From the NCBI GenBank assembly GCA_019009955.1, contig CM032228.1, positions 228,326,001-228,390,000 on the forward strand: DNA of 64,000 bases. Direction: 5' to 3'. This stretch comes from Riptortus pedestris (taxonomy: Eukaryota; Arthropoda; Insecta; Hemiptera; Alydidae). The notes beneath the pieces are model-generated. The model ran no database searches. It was not told where the DNA came from and was given only the letters and a program-made list of their open reading frames with translations. Each line of letters begins with the position of its first letter. The first letter of the stretch is position 1. The position numbers and the translations under genes were made by a program. This document shows, piece after piece, positions 21,893 to 33,309 of the stretch.

Positions 21893-22683
21893 TAGCAGAT
21901 TTTCCTTAAGGGGAATCAGCTATTGAGGGCGTACTCATGACGCGATTTCTTCAAATGTCCATCGATCCTACCCAGGAGATGACGAAAATGAGGGGCGTTC
22001 ATAATTATATATATATATATATTTGTCTGTTAACGCTCTAGCGATCGCAATTTTTGTTTGATCGTTACGAAACTCGATATTTAACCGTTTTATGTAAAAA
22101 GACAGATCAAGTTCGTTAATGGCTGAAATCGGACCAGAGGGAGGGGGTTTTTCGAAAATTCAAAATACCTCCGTTATTAAGAATCGGATCGAAAAATTGT
22201 ATAGAACTAATCTTATTGCAAATTAAATTTACTATAAATATTGTTATATACATTTATTCTCTATCTTGAATATTAACCGAGATATTTGCATTTTTATGAA
22301 GTCTGTGGTCGGGTATAGTTCGGATTACGTCGGCCATCTTCGTCATTTCTTGGCTCAGGCGGAAGCTTCTTCTAACCTGTCGTTTTTAATCTTACCTTAC
22401 CTTCGTTACTTTGTGAGATTTATGCAAATACGTTCTGTTCATCCGCCCCCCCCCTTCTTTAGTTCTTGGACTACTAAAATTTGAGTTATTAAAATATAAA
22501 TTATTCTTACAATTCAGAAGCCGTTTCAGTTGGGAATATATTAAAATTAACTGAAGGATTTCTTATTACCGTTTGTATTTACTCATGGTGTGCTTGTATT
22601 ACCAGTGTGCCGATTTCTCTATTGTAAAACTTCACAGGGGAAATCTGCTTAGTTTACGCAGCCCCTGCGTGACGGACTTTTAT
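21893..22683 (+). mobile_element. Family A element, copy A13 (complete)
   Basis: Both ends present: AGCAGATTTTCCTTAAGGGG at 21895 and ACGCAGCCCCTGCGTGACGG ending near 22676. The TA tract is short, at about 22006-22022. The 3' part after the G-block matches copies A1, A8 and the one at 43054, forming one subfamily. Confidence 0.9.
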
Positions 22684-22949
22684 TATTTATATAAAATCTC
22701 TAAAATTTGAAGTTGAATAAATAATGGAAATTGATATTTTGATTGTTATTGTAAAAAAACTAATAGAAGTCAATGAATCATCAACTATCCGAAATCATTG
22801 ACAAATTTGTAAAATATTGGTTTTAGAAAACTAAAAAAATTGTCATAATAGTAATCCATATTAGAAACTTCTGCCACTATAATATTTAAAACTTGTTTCA
22901 AAAATAATAGTTTCCTTGAAGAAACCCTTTTTTTGACCAGGTCATGAGT

Positions 22950-23012
22950 AATTAAATTCCTATAGCCCAGATGAGAATCGATCCCACCATTCTAGGTTTA
23001 CCGTGTGAGCTA
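22950..23012 (-). mobile_element. SINE fragment
   Basis: The GAGAATCGATCCCACCATTC / CTAGGTTTACCGTGTGAG region corresponds to the T-arm and middle of the tRNA-related part of the SINE, diverged. Confidence 0.6.
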
Positions 23013-23381
23013 ACATAATAAATGTTTCAAAACTATTATTGATACCACAATTGAGATAGAAATAGAAATGACTCAAATAAAACCTTTTTATCGGACTTTC
23101 ATTAATTTTGAACTTTTCTAGGGGATGTTGAGTCGAGTTGGGCCAACTTTGCACTACTCAAGTCTAGAAAAGCACTTCAAAATTTCATAATTTCTCAGTT
23201 CTCAGAGCAGTTAGACATCTCCAGAGAGGATCAGGTATCTGAGAGTGAATATAACTACTTTCTCTACTTGACAAGAATTGAGGGAGAGGGGAAGGGGGTT
23301 CATTTAATTCCAAAGTCTAGTGGATTTGCAAAGGACCCATCCATTAGTAAAATACTTAAGTAGGACTTTCCTTATTGTATA

Positions 23382-23443
23382 CATGCACACACAAACACAC
23401 ACGCGCGCGAGCACACACAAACACACACACACACACACACCCA
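23382..23443. repeat. (CA)n-rich microsatellite
   Basis: CA-dominated tract with GCGCGCG and AA interruptions. Confidence 0.9.
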
Positions 23444-23482
23444 TAGTTCGGCATCATTGCCTTTGCTAGTTTAGGTTCATTT

Positions 23483-23628
23483 TAGCAGATTTCCCAAATG
23501 GGAAATCAGCTATTGAGGTAGTTTTCGTCCCTGAGTAAACCCCCACTCCTGCTCATGCTATATCAACAATAAGCTGTTATAATATGAAGCACTTTATTAG
23601 AAGGCTAAAGTCTTAAGGTTAAACTTAA
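23483..23628 (+). mobile_element. Family A fragment with internal deletion
   Basis: The palindromic 5' end (AGCAGATTTCCCAAATGGGA at 23484) is joined directly to a late-body region (CCCCACTCCTGCTCATGC, TTAACAATAAGC-like) of the long subfamily. The TA tract and G-block are deleted. Another copy starts right after it. Confidence 0.75.
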
Positions 23629-24185
23629 GGCCCTTAAGGGAAATCAGCTATTGAGTTTCGAAAAATTTCTTCAAATGTCCATCGATCCTGCCCAGGAGAT
23701 GACGAAAATGAGGTCCGTTCAAAATTTTATATATATATATATTTGTCTGTTAACGCTCTAGCGGTCGCAATTTTTGTTTGATCGTTACCAAACTCGGAAT
23801 TTAATCGTTTTATGTAAAAAGGAAGATCAAGTTCGTTAATGGCTGAAATCGGTCCAGTGGGAGGGGGGGTTTAAAGGGGGGATTTTCGGAAAATTCGAAA
23901 TATCTCCGTTATTATGGGTCGAAAAATTGTATAGAATCAATCTTATTGCAAATTAAATTTACTATAAATATTGTTCTATACATTTATTCCCTATCTTGAA
24001 TATTAACCGAGATATTTGCATTTTTATTCAATTTGGGCCGGGGGATACTGGATTTTTGAATTTCCCGCCAAAACCTAGTTCGGCCCTTTGCCGTAACTGT
24101 TGGGCTCTTGTATGGAGATTTCTCTATTGTATTACTTCACGTGGGAAATCTGCTTAGTTTACGCAGCCCTTGCGTGACGGACTTT
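23629..24185 (+). mobile_element. Family A element, copy A14 (short subfamily)
   Basis: Begins in the palindrome (CCCTTAAGGGAAATCAGCTA at 23632). It has a TA tract at about 23729-23742 and a G-run block at about 23860-23883. It ends ACGCAGCCCTTGCGTGACGG at 24180. The first bases of the 5' end are missing or replaced. Confidence 0.87.
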
Positions 24186-24306
24186 TATACTTTCAGTTCA
24201 TTTGTTTCCCTCATTTGAGTTCACCAGAGCACAATGTAATTCTTATTATTATTTCTTTTGCTGTCTTAACTTTATCCAACACATGTTGTGCCCACACCGC
24301 ATTTTC

Positions 24307-24375
24307 GTTATTTATTAAATCTCACTTTATGCAACTGAGGCTTATTGGGAGTTTTATGTGTAGACTACACTATCC
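24307..24375 (-). mobile_element. SINE 3'-half fragment
   Basis: TTTATTAAATCTCACTTTAT GCAACTGAGGCTTATTGGGA matches the tail-proximal part of the SINE in reverse orientation, diverged. Confidence 0.65.
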
Positions 24376-24411
24376 CTATCAACTCGAAACTTGCAAATAA
24401 GCGGCAGAAGA

Positions 24412-24572
24412 TTATCTGATTTTTCACGAATTTCCTCAAATGTCCATCGATCCTACCTAGGAGATATATTTATGTATATTTGTCAGTTATCGCTCTAGCG
24501 GTCGCAATTTTTGTTCGATCGTTACACGACTCGATATTTAAACGTTTTATGTAAAACTAAAGATCAAGTTGA
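24412..24572 (+). mobile_element. Family A 5'-half fragment
   Basis: Runs from a degraded terminus through TGTCCATCGATCCTACCTAG, a remnant TA stretch and the GCTCTAGCGGTCGCAATTTT block, and stops at GATCAAGTT. It is directly followed by a second family A 5' half, giving a tandem-like arrangement. Confidence 0.75.
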
Positions 24573-24650
24573 TGACGGAATTTTCGAAATTTTTCTTCAA
24601 ATGTCCATCGATCCTACCTAGTAGATGACGAAAATGAGGTCCGTTCAAAG

Positions 24651-24694
<44 letters not shown>

Positions 24695-25426
24695 CAATTT
24701 ATCTATCTATAAATGTGACTGTTACCGCTCTAGCGGTAGCAATTGTTGTTTGATCGTTACCAAACTCGAAATTGAGTCGTTTTGTGTAAAAAGAAAAATC
24801 AAGTTCGTTAACGGCTGAAATCGGACCAGGGGGAGGGGGGAAGAATTTTGAAAATTCGATATATCTCCGTTACTAAACGTCGGATTGAATAAATGTATAG
24901 AAGTCATCTTATAGAAAATTACATTTACTATAAATATTGTTTATACATTCATTCCCTATCGTGAATATTAACCGAGTTATTAGCATTTTTCAGTATTCAG
25001 CCTTCAGCAAACCCCCACTTTTACTGATGTTACATAAACAATACTCGGTTATGTAGTAAACCACATTATTCCAAGCTTAAATACTAAATATTGTTTTCAA
25101 GAGACATTTATTATACGTATATTATATAATTTGATTGATTGAGATAAAAATTATTCTGATACATTATAAATGACATTACTAGAGGTAGTAAATAGTTTTC
25201 AATGAAATTAATAGGTTATATTCAGATATATCAAAATAGTTGTTTTTCTTTCCGGTAAGAAGTTGGCAGAACTGTTTGTTTAAATGCCAGATGCTTTCCG
25301 TCGGAAGGTGACCGTTTGAATTAATATTAACGGCGGTGTTGTGTTAGCAATATGTAGATTTCTCTGTTATTAAACTTCACGAGGGAAATCTGCTTAGTTT
25401 ACCCAGCCCCTGCGTGACGGACTTTT
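24573..25426 (+). mobile_element. Family A element, copy A15
   Basis: The copy lacks its first 45 bp or so and begins GATGACGGAATTTTCG. It has a TA tract at 24655-24688 and a G-block at about 24830. It then has the body with CAGCAAACCCCCACTT, the stretch shared with copies A2 and the one at 60995 (around 25170-25230), and the 3' end GGGAAATCTGCTTAG… GACGGACTTTTT. Confidence 0.85.
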
Positions 25427-25958
25427 TGCTGGGAGGAGAGTTTGGGGTAGAAAGGAGTCAATTCGAGAAATCAACAGTATCATGAATCGTTCTATCCCTA
25501 GCTATAAGATATCGTTTTTATTGTAGTATTACTATTTAAGATATGCTCAAATTTATCCGGTGTCATTTATCATCATCATTTATTCGTATTAAATATTGCA
25601 AGACAATCGAATAGTGCTGGACCCTATTACATATAGTCCCCGTACGAACTCAGCATATTCAGGCTATTGAGAAGCTACCACAGAATGGCAGGGAATGAAT
25701 TTAGTACTTGAACTGACACCTATGCATTGACAAGCCATTGCTCTACGTGGTCTGTTGTTTCAAACATATTTTTTTTTTTTTATTTCGCATAGTACAATCT
25801 AGTTCTTTAATGAAAACAGCCTTAATTTAACGTAGTAAGAATGTAGCATATTCTGGCCTTTGCCATATACTTCATTCTAACCTGATATAAGAAACTTAAT
25901 TAAAATTCCAAACGAGTTTGGAAGTTCAATCTCCGCTCTCTAATATCTCTTTGGGGAG

Positions 25959-25997
<39 letters not shown>

Positions 25998-26377
25998 AGG
26001 CAGCTTTCAAATTGAAATATCCCTTCAATAATTCTAAAAATAATGCCATAGTTTCGGAGTTTTAATTTAACAATAAACTTTAAACGAATACAATTTGTCC
26101 TGTTATTATTAATGTGGAATTATATATTTTTTGGAGTTCATCACCAATTGCTAAAATTCTTTTTGTATGCATAACATTCGGCATCGTTGAAAACGACTTT
26201 AAAATACGTTTAGTGCAAATAATTCTTTATTTTTTTTAAATTTATAAAAATTCCGCATTATAGAATAATTTTATGATAAACAACAAAAGTATATTGCTTT
26301 ATAGCTTTAATGGAAATTAATAAGATCACTGAGTTTTTTGTGATATTCTTATGGAATATTGTAAAGTGGAGGTGGAA
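25427..26377. other. No recognised gene; poly(T) tract
   Basis: Contains a T30 run at about 25962-25991 followed by A8, a strong 10-bp fold-back. No coding signal seen. Confidence 0.5.
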
Positions 26378-26381
26378 TTAA

Positions 26382-27921
26382 CCCTTAACTGGCCAAGGTG
26401 TCTTTAAAGATACCGTTCATATTTAACACAAGCAGAGAGCAACTGCTTCTATTCTTACCACTTTTGGGTCACAGTCCACACCCCTGTAACCTCCCAAGCA
26501 TGAGCATATGCAACAAAAGTCCAATTATTGTTATTGGAGCTAATCACTAACAATATACTGAAGCAAATCACCATTCTTTACCACCCTATTTCACGCTATT
26601 TACCAGCGAAGTTTCTAATTCATTAAAATATATGCTATTCGATTTAAATACGAACCAAAATGGGTGAATTAGTTTTAAAGGGTTGTATTTATGTTCCTAT
26701 GTGTTTTACTTTCGATTCTGGAGAAAAATATAGTTTTAGCATGGATTTTAATGATGGCGTACTTAAGTTCACCCTGGCCAAATACCAACAAATTTACCCA
26801 AGGGGCATGATTTTATATTATTTCTTACTTTTACCATTTTAATTGACAGATACGTATAAAAGTCGCGTTGAAAAGATTTTAGCTTTGCTGCCAAAATTTA
26901 GTGTCACTTCTGATGGAGAAAAAAGAGACAATGAAGGAGAAACTGCACACAAATGCCCCAAAATGGATGAAGGAAATTTTCAAATTGAAATGAATGAAGT
27001 ACTGAAACATTTCAATATTGAGGTAGAAAGAGGGAAAAGGATGTTACGAAGAATACGTTGATAACAAAAAGTGTATCGGCATGATTAAATGGTATGACAA
27101 CAAAGTGTTGACCTTAGTGACATGTTCGTTCCACTTTATAGAACAGGTAACCGCTCCCACAAGTATTACATGAAAATTTTCAGCAAGTTATTGGATTTAA
27201 TGGTTAATAACGCATGGCTATTGTACATAATGAACAACCCTATAAAAAATTGACTTTAAAGCAATTTCGAATAAACATTGGAGAGGATATTCTGCTGCAC
27301 CAGCGAGCTAAAAGGGCTAGCCAGGATCACCAATTGCAGCCAAGAACTGCTGCAGCTCTCATAGCCGATGCAGCAAGACTTGATGGGATGCACCATTGGC
27401 AAGTATTCACTACGAAAGGAAAGTGTAGACTGTGTCACCAAAATCAAACAGTTGTTTTATGCCGAAAATGTAATGTGAGACTTTGTAATAGTGAATGGCC
27501 CTGTTTTCTTGAATTTCATGGACAAGGGAAGGTTTAATGATATTTTTGACGGATTTATATTTTGTTATTTACAACGCGTTTCTTTTATTACATAATAAAT
27601 TATTTAATTACTTTTTAGAACCTATATCAGCTTATTAACATAACTTACAGACACCCCCATTGATTTACTGTGAGTGGCCAAAGTGTACTTAAAGACACCT
27701 CCATTGATTTACAGTGATTGGCCAGAGTGTACTTAAGGACACCGCTAAGGTTTGAGGGTAACTGGCCGAAGTGTAGTTAAGGACACCATGTAATATTTTT
27801 GTTCAGAAAAAAAAAAATAAGTAAAACCCTATATATTCTATTTATTAGGAACGCAAAAAAAAGGGTTTTTAAGGAATTTTTTCATTTCAAGTCATTTTTT
27901 GAGTTTCTGGCCAATTAAGGG
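26382..27921 (+). mobile_element. Decayed piggyBac-like transposon
   Basis: Flanked by TTAA at 26378-26381 and 27922-27925, the target site used by piggyBac elements. The ends match as 14-bp inverted repeats with one mismatch: CCCTTAACTGGCCA on the left, and CCCTTAATTGGCCA as the complement of the right. At 1540 bp it is shorter than a typical autonomous element of about 2-3 kb. The right side carries three subterminal direct repeats of about 45-50 bp at 27674-27787, each with TGGCCNNAGTGTACTTAAGG-like sequence. The same word occurs once at the left end (26389-26413). The coding region inside is broken. Confidence 0.92.
26660..27537 (+). pseudogene. piggyBac transposase relic (C-terminal part recognisable)
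   Basis: Ordered pieces of a PGBD-type transposase appear in shifting frames. IKWYDNKVLTLVT (about 27083-27120) corresponds to the W-x-D-N-(K/R) segment carrying the third catalytic aspartate of the DDD domain. YYMKIFSKLLDLMVNNAW (about 27163-27216) is the following helix region. After a frameshift comes KKLTLKQFRINIGEDIL (about 27247-27297). Last is the cysteine-rich zinc-binding tail KGKCRLCHQNQTVVLCRKC (about 27418-27474) with a further CNVRLC and CFLEFH, matching the RING/PHD-like end of piggyBac proteins. The earlier segment at 26660-27060 is open but I cannot align it with known motifs, and the first two catalytic aspartates are not seen. Internal deletion plus several stops make it inactive. 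Confidence 0.85.
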
Positions 27922-28183
27922 TTAATGATTAAATAACAATATTTGGGCAAATTAAAGAGTAAAAATCTTACTCATCAAGTACACAGTAAGTACAGACAAG
28001 ATTTGAGATATGTTCTTTAAATGCGAAAGGAAGAAGTGTTTTTAGTAAAAAAAATAATGCGCTCCATTGATATAATAATGAGTGTGAAAAAAACAGTATT
28101 TCGAATCGTTATTCGTTTATATCGAATATAGGTATTAATCGACCCAAAATTAAATGGGTTCCATAAATGAAAATTGATACAAT

Positions 28184-28575
28184 ATGCGAGGTACGCATTA
28201 GAAAAAGAAGTTGGTTGCTTATCAAAATAAATAAAATATGTAACATTTCAGAAGCTAAAAGAAAACCAAAATTTGGTGGCCTCTGCTAACACAGTCAAAA
28301 GAACACTACTTAAAGTCGGTATTAGATTGAACAAAATTGGTGTCTGGATTCGCTTGAGGTTGCCACTCACAGACGTGGCGGTCTTTGTTTAGAACCTCGG
28401 TCAAGGGTGTCAGCAATGATTGCTAGAAGAAGTGATGTACGCATTAAGAAAGAAGTTTGTATGTTAGCAAATAAGGAGAGTTTATCATTTTGGAAGCTAA
28501 AAGAAAAGCAACATTTTGTAACCTCTGCCAGAAGAATCAAAATAACACTACTTAAATTCGGAATCAGGTTGAATA
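28184..28575 (+). repeat. Protein-like direct duplication
   Basis: Two units at about 28184-28317 and 28433-28575 are similar at DNA level, and their translations align better than chance would predict. ASANTVKRTLLKVGIRLNK in the first is matched by TSARRIKITLLKFGIRLNK in the second. Both are preceded by a K-E-V and K-L-K-E pattern. The first has a stop. The helix-turn-helix flavour suggests a transposase remnant, but I cannot name the family. Confidence 0.55.
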
Positions 28576-29460
28576 AACTCCATTGAAAAGTAACTAAAGC
28601 CGCATTCATTTCGAGTGGCATCTAGCTCGAGAATGGCTGACCTACGAGGAATTTATCTGGGCAAAAATAATTTTCATGGATTAAAAAATAAAAATTCAAA
28701 AGATGGTTCAGATATTGAGTACAGTACTTTGGGAACAGATTGCATCACTTTACCACTCCGAAATACAAATGAAAGCTTGGCAGTCCTTGTTTGGGCTATT
28801 GTGTGAATTGTCTGACGGAGAAAATATCCCTAAACTGACCAGCCAGGAATTATTTGCAAGAAAACCTTTGCTACTTTTTGAAATCATTTGACCTTGGCAG
28901 GATTTTGAATAGCCGACACCCTTTCCAGAGTCTAAATACTATAATTGATTCAAAATTAATATATTGGGTGTGATCTTACATTTGACCGGGCGTTGTAAAT
29001 GTATGATTTGTGGACCTTTAAACGAGTAAATTTAATTGCTTACCACATACTTTTCACTAAATTCTACAAACTTACTGTATATTTTTGGATCCATATTCAC
29101 AGCGGAATACAAGCAAATGGATATCTTCATAACAAGATAGGTCACCCTTCCTTTACTTTGGTGCATAGATCGGGATACAATTACAAATGATTTTATAAAT
29201 AATAACTTATTTTAACTATAGAGACATGTAAATTAAATATTATAAGTAAAGTAATCATAACACAGCTACGGATTGCCCACACGCAGTCATCATTCATTAC
29301 CTTATGGAAGCTTCACTTGGGAGGAGAAACCTCAGAGAAATGCTTTCAATGAAATTATACTTATTAAGTGACTGCCGACTTTTATCAAGTGATTTCGAAA
29401 ATGGAATTCAGCCTTGTGGAGGATCCGAACCCCAATCGTAAGTTACCTCTCTAAAATAAA
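28576..29460. other. Unassigned, possibly decayed coding DNA
   Basis: Overlapping open frames at 28615-28891 (+) have plausible amino-acid composition but no recognised domain. The rest is AT-rich. No gene is supported. Confidence 0.35.
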
Positions 29461-29467
29461 TCTAAAA

Positions 29468-29956
29468 GTCCGTCACGCAGGGGCTGCATAAACTAAGCAG
29501 ATTTCCCACGTGAAGTTTTACAGTAGAGAAATCTGCCCAATAACGACGGTAGTAGTAAGGGATCCACTTATCCAACTTATCCACAAGGGACGAACAGTTA
29601 CGGAAACGGCCGCCAGAGCTCTCAGCGGAATGCACCGAACATAGTCGACTCCTGTCGACCACACACAGAATACAAATGCAAATATCTCGGTTAATATTCA
29701 AGATACAGAATAAATGTATAGAACAATATTTATAGTAAATTTGATAATGCAATAAGATTGATCCTATACAATTTTTTGATCCGACGCATAATAACGGAGA
29801 TATTTCGAATTTTGAAAAATCCCCCTTCTAAACCCCGCCCCTCCCACTGGTCCGATTTCAGCCATTAACGGACTTGATCTTCCTTATTACATAAAACGAT
29901 TAAATTCCGAGTTTGGTAACGATCAAACAAAAATTGCGACCGCTAGAGCGTTAACA

Positions 29957-30023
<67 letters not shown>

Positions 30024-30895
30024 GTAACCTCTGTGTGTACATTGATTTTTTTCGCAAAATTTCTCGGTAACTTTTCGTTTCACATGTCATAGACACCATA
30101 ACTGCATTTTGTTTCTTTCGTGTCTGTTTGTTTGTTTGTTTATTTGTTTGTTTGTTACCTTTTCACGCATAAACGGCTGAACTGAATTTTATGAAACTTG
30201 GTATGTATATTACTACTAGCTCAACTAAGACTTTAGGCTATATTAATATTCTCTAAGACGAACAGAAGTGGGGGTTATAAGGGAGGCCTGAAATTAAAAA
30301 TAGCGATATTTCGTTTCCTATTGCTTTTTCAGCAAATATGCACATAACAAAAGTTGTTTATTTTGTAATTTAGAGTAACTTTTGTTATATACAATATCGT
30401 CGTATACCGAAGTATAAAGGCGTTATACACTAAATATTATAGCGGGAGTCAACAGTTTTATTTGGCACAAAAACTCAACTGAACTAAACCAAATTCGGTA
30501 TGTGAGTTAGCACTAACGCCATCCTTATAAAAAGTCATACTATCATTTCTAGGGTCGGGCAGGAGTGGGAGTTATAAGGGAGGCCTGAATTTACAAATTT
30601 TATTATTAACAAATCCACAGAAACGACGGGTAATAACCCTAAACACTGGGATGGGTAAATGTCAAAATATTGTGCAAAGTAAAGCCTTGCCAAATAAATA
30701 CCATCACCATCCAGCCTCAAATGAATTCCCGAGCGAAGCCGGGTATCTGAGCTAGTATATATATGTATATAATTTTGAACGGACCTCATTTTCGTCATCT
30801 CCTGGGTAGGATTGATGGACATTTGAAGAAATTTTTCGAAACTTGCGTCATGAGTACGACCTCAATAGCTGATTTCCCTTAAGTGAAATCTGCTA
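29468..30895 (-). mobile_element. Family A element, copy A16, carrying a nested family B element in its TA tract
   Basis: The outer element is a full minus-strand family A copy. Its hairpin end GTCCGTCACGCAGGGGCTGC is at 29468, its first TA tract at 29960-30017. The conserved TTTTGAACGGACCTCATTTT resumes at 30773, with the end palindrome and TGCTAA at 30895. Between the two halves of the TA tract sits family B copy B2. Without B2 the host copy would be about 690 bp. Confidence 0.92.
30018..30755 (+). mobile_element. Family B Helitron-like element, copy B2 (nested)
   Basis: Begins AAATTGTAACCTCTGTGTGT immediately after (TA)n and ends CCCGAGCGAAGCCGGGTATC TGAG CTAG|TATATA at 30755. It contains a single-plus-partial internal 300-bp unit, so it is one of the shorter copies. 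Flanking bases on both sides are TA repeats of the host family A copy. Confidence 0.9.
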
Positions 30896-30897
30896 AA

Positions 30898-32010
30898 AGG
30901 TGCTTAAACTATTTAAATCAACTTAATAGATCCTATTGTTGTAAGCTTAATTATAATGTTAATAATGTAAAAATAATAAGATAAAATGTTCCTGAAGAGA
31001 CGTCTTTAGAGCGTGAAAAAAGTAGAGTCAATAAATAAATTGAAAATGATAGGAAGTGTACTTGGGTCTTAGTCCTATCAAACGGAGAGCTTAAAAGATC
31101 TTTGTGACTCAGCGCTCAGGCCTCTTGTCTGCTTGTTTTGGCTCGTAGGTATGCATTAGTCTTTGTTATGTTTGTAGAGAATGTTTTAGCAGAGTTCACT
31201 TCATATTTATTTAATCTGGAATTCCTTTGATGCCTTCAAAAAGCTGATTAAGCCGGGGGGGGGGGGAGTTTGTAAGAGATTCTAAAAGGCCTAATTACTA
31301 ATCCAGATTAGAATTCCAGCCAGCCGGAACTAAGTTTTCTTGCACAAGAGAGCGCTCTGCCAGAACAAAATTTCCGCTTACTCAGTTGTATTTGTAAGAG
31401 ATTCTTGCTAAATAAATATCTTGTATAAGTTATACCTTTCTGTATGCAAATGTATGAATTAACGTCCAGCGTTGGTTGAGCTATTGTTTGGTATCACACC
31501 AATGAGGTACCTAACGGTTGAATATTTTGTGTATAAATTTGAAAAAAATTCTCTTATTTATTTGCATTGAAGTGTGACAATATTCAATAATTTAATATCG
31601 GCCAAAATATGAAAAGTGGGAATGAAATGAATAAGAATAAAATGCAATGTGACCGAAAAATAGTTACCTAAGCATATAATGAAAATATGAACTTAATTTA
31701 ATCAGCAAATATTTTTTTGATTTCGTCACTTTTACGAGGATATTGTGACAGGAGAAGGAAAGAATTCTATAGGTTGGTATTACTGATCAATTTTTAGACA
31801 CAAAATAATTCCCCGCTTTTTTGTTTCTTTTGATATCATAACCTCAAAAAAAAAATGAACAAAAATTAAAATCAGAAGTTGTTTTTGTATTCAGCTTAGA
31901 AACGTTCAGAAGAAAACGAATATCTAACTATACCGACACACATTTTATCTAACACATTACTAACTGGTCATGGAAATACAAAGTCTTACTTATACAAATT
32001 CAAACATAAC
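30898..32010. other. No recognised gene
   Basis: A G10-12 run occurs at about 31256-31267. Otherwise there is no repeat family member or coding region I can support. Confidence 0.4.
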
Positions 32011-32014
32011 AAGC

Positions 32015-32490
32015 AAGCAATTTTTGTTTGATCGTTACCTAACTTGATATTTAAACGTTTTATGTAAAACGAATCAAGTACGTTAATGGCTAAAAACTGA
32101 CCAGTGAGTGGAGGGCTTAAAGTGGGGAAATTTCGAAAATCCTAAATATATCCATTCTTATGCGCCTGATCGAAAAATTGTATGAAATCAATCTTATTGC
32201 AAATGTAATGTTCTATGAATGTTGTTATGTACATTTTTACAATATTTTTATTATTAAGATTTTTGCATTTTTTAGTTTTCGGCCTTTAGTAAAACCCCAC
32301 TCCTACTCGTGCCATATTAACAATAAGCTGTTATATCATGAAGCAGTTAATTTCAAGTTTAAATACCAAATATTCCTCTCATTGATTTTTTTATTTTTGG
32401 GATAAATGAATAAACGTGATTTTTTATAAAAATAAATAAATTATAAACGTGATGGGCATAGGAAGCCTGCTTAGTTAACACTGCCCTTTT
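32015..32490 (+). mobile_element. Family A element, copy A18 (5' half missing)
   Basis: Starts at CAATTTTTGTTTGATCGTTA and runs through a decayed G-block (about 32103-32125) and the long-subfamily body (CAGTAAAACCCCACTCCTAC-like). It ends at a degraded 3' terminus, GCCTGCTTAGTTAACACTGC at about 32465. The palindromic end and TA tract are absent. Confidence 0.78.
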
Positions 32491-32518
32491 TTATATTTTT
32501 CCTGCTATTCTGTTTATT

Positions 32519-32520
<2 letters not shown>

Positions 32521-32561
<41 letters not shown>
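32521..32561. repeat. (TA)n tract
   Basis: About 20 TA repeats, bounded on the left by TTCT and on the right by CTAATTTAATG. Not clearly part of a family A or B copy. Confidence 0.95.
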
Positions 32562-33195
32562 TAATTTAATGTGACAATTTATTTAAAGGATTGTTTCGAG
32601 GTGTAAGGACTCAACTGTAGAGATTCGTAACCTAAATTTGCAGGCTAGTGTTATAAGGTGAAATGAGAACTGATTGTAGGGCTCCCAGCCCTTATCAAGG
32701 TAGAGGTGTAATGTATCACCTGGCGGAATGAGAGGGAGGCAGATTTAATTCTGCACCACGGCAATAGAAAGGCACATTGTGGTGCTCCGCTCACCTCTCT
32801 AGCAGCAGCACACTCAGAATTTGGGGCTGGAGTGGGGCTGGGGATCCCCCAGGATTTAGTTATAAAATTCTATTTTATATCAATCCCGCTTGTCAAGTAT
32901 AAATGAATAAATTGTGATAAAGGAATAATAGATGACCTTAAAAGTCATTTTTACTTCGATAGAAAAACAGCTGTCTTAGATTTGAGCCTTTGTCGTGTAA
33001 ATAAAGATTTAATGTATTCTTATACACATTACGATTGTAAAAGCTATCGATACTATTGGATAGCGTTATCGATTATTCCTAATACTAGTGATGGAGATTT
33101 GAACTGCTACTCTCGGGGCTTTCTTTTATTTAAGTACATGAACCCAGAAATCCTTTGAAAGAATTTGGTTAAATATGCACTGTCTTCATAACGAA
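32562..33195. other. Unassigned; GC-richer block
   Basis: 32640-32860 has markedly higher GC than its flanks and several short inverted words (GGGCTCCCAGCCC, GGTGTAATGTATCACC). That could mean a structured RNA or an unknown SINE-type insertion. No B box or tail was seen. Confidence 0.4.

Positions 33196-33249
<54 letters not shown>
33196..33249. repeat. (TA)n tract flanking family B copy B8
   Basis: About 26 TA repeats that abut the 3' (CTAG-side) end of the minus-strand family B copy. Confidence 0.95.
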
Positions 33250-33254
<5 letters not shown>

Positions 33255-33309
33255 TGATAAAGTATTTGTTATCCATGTTATGTATATTTTTACAAAACAT
33301 CATAGACTA

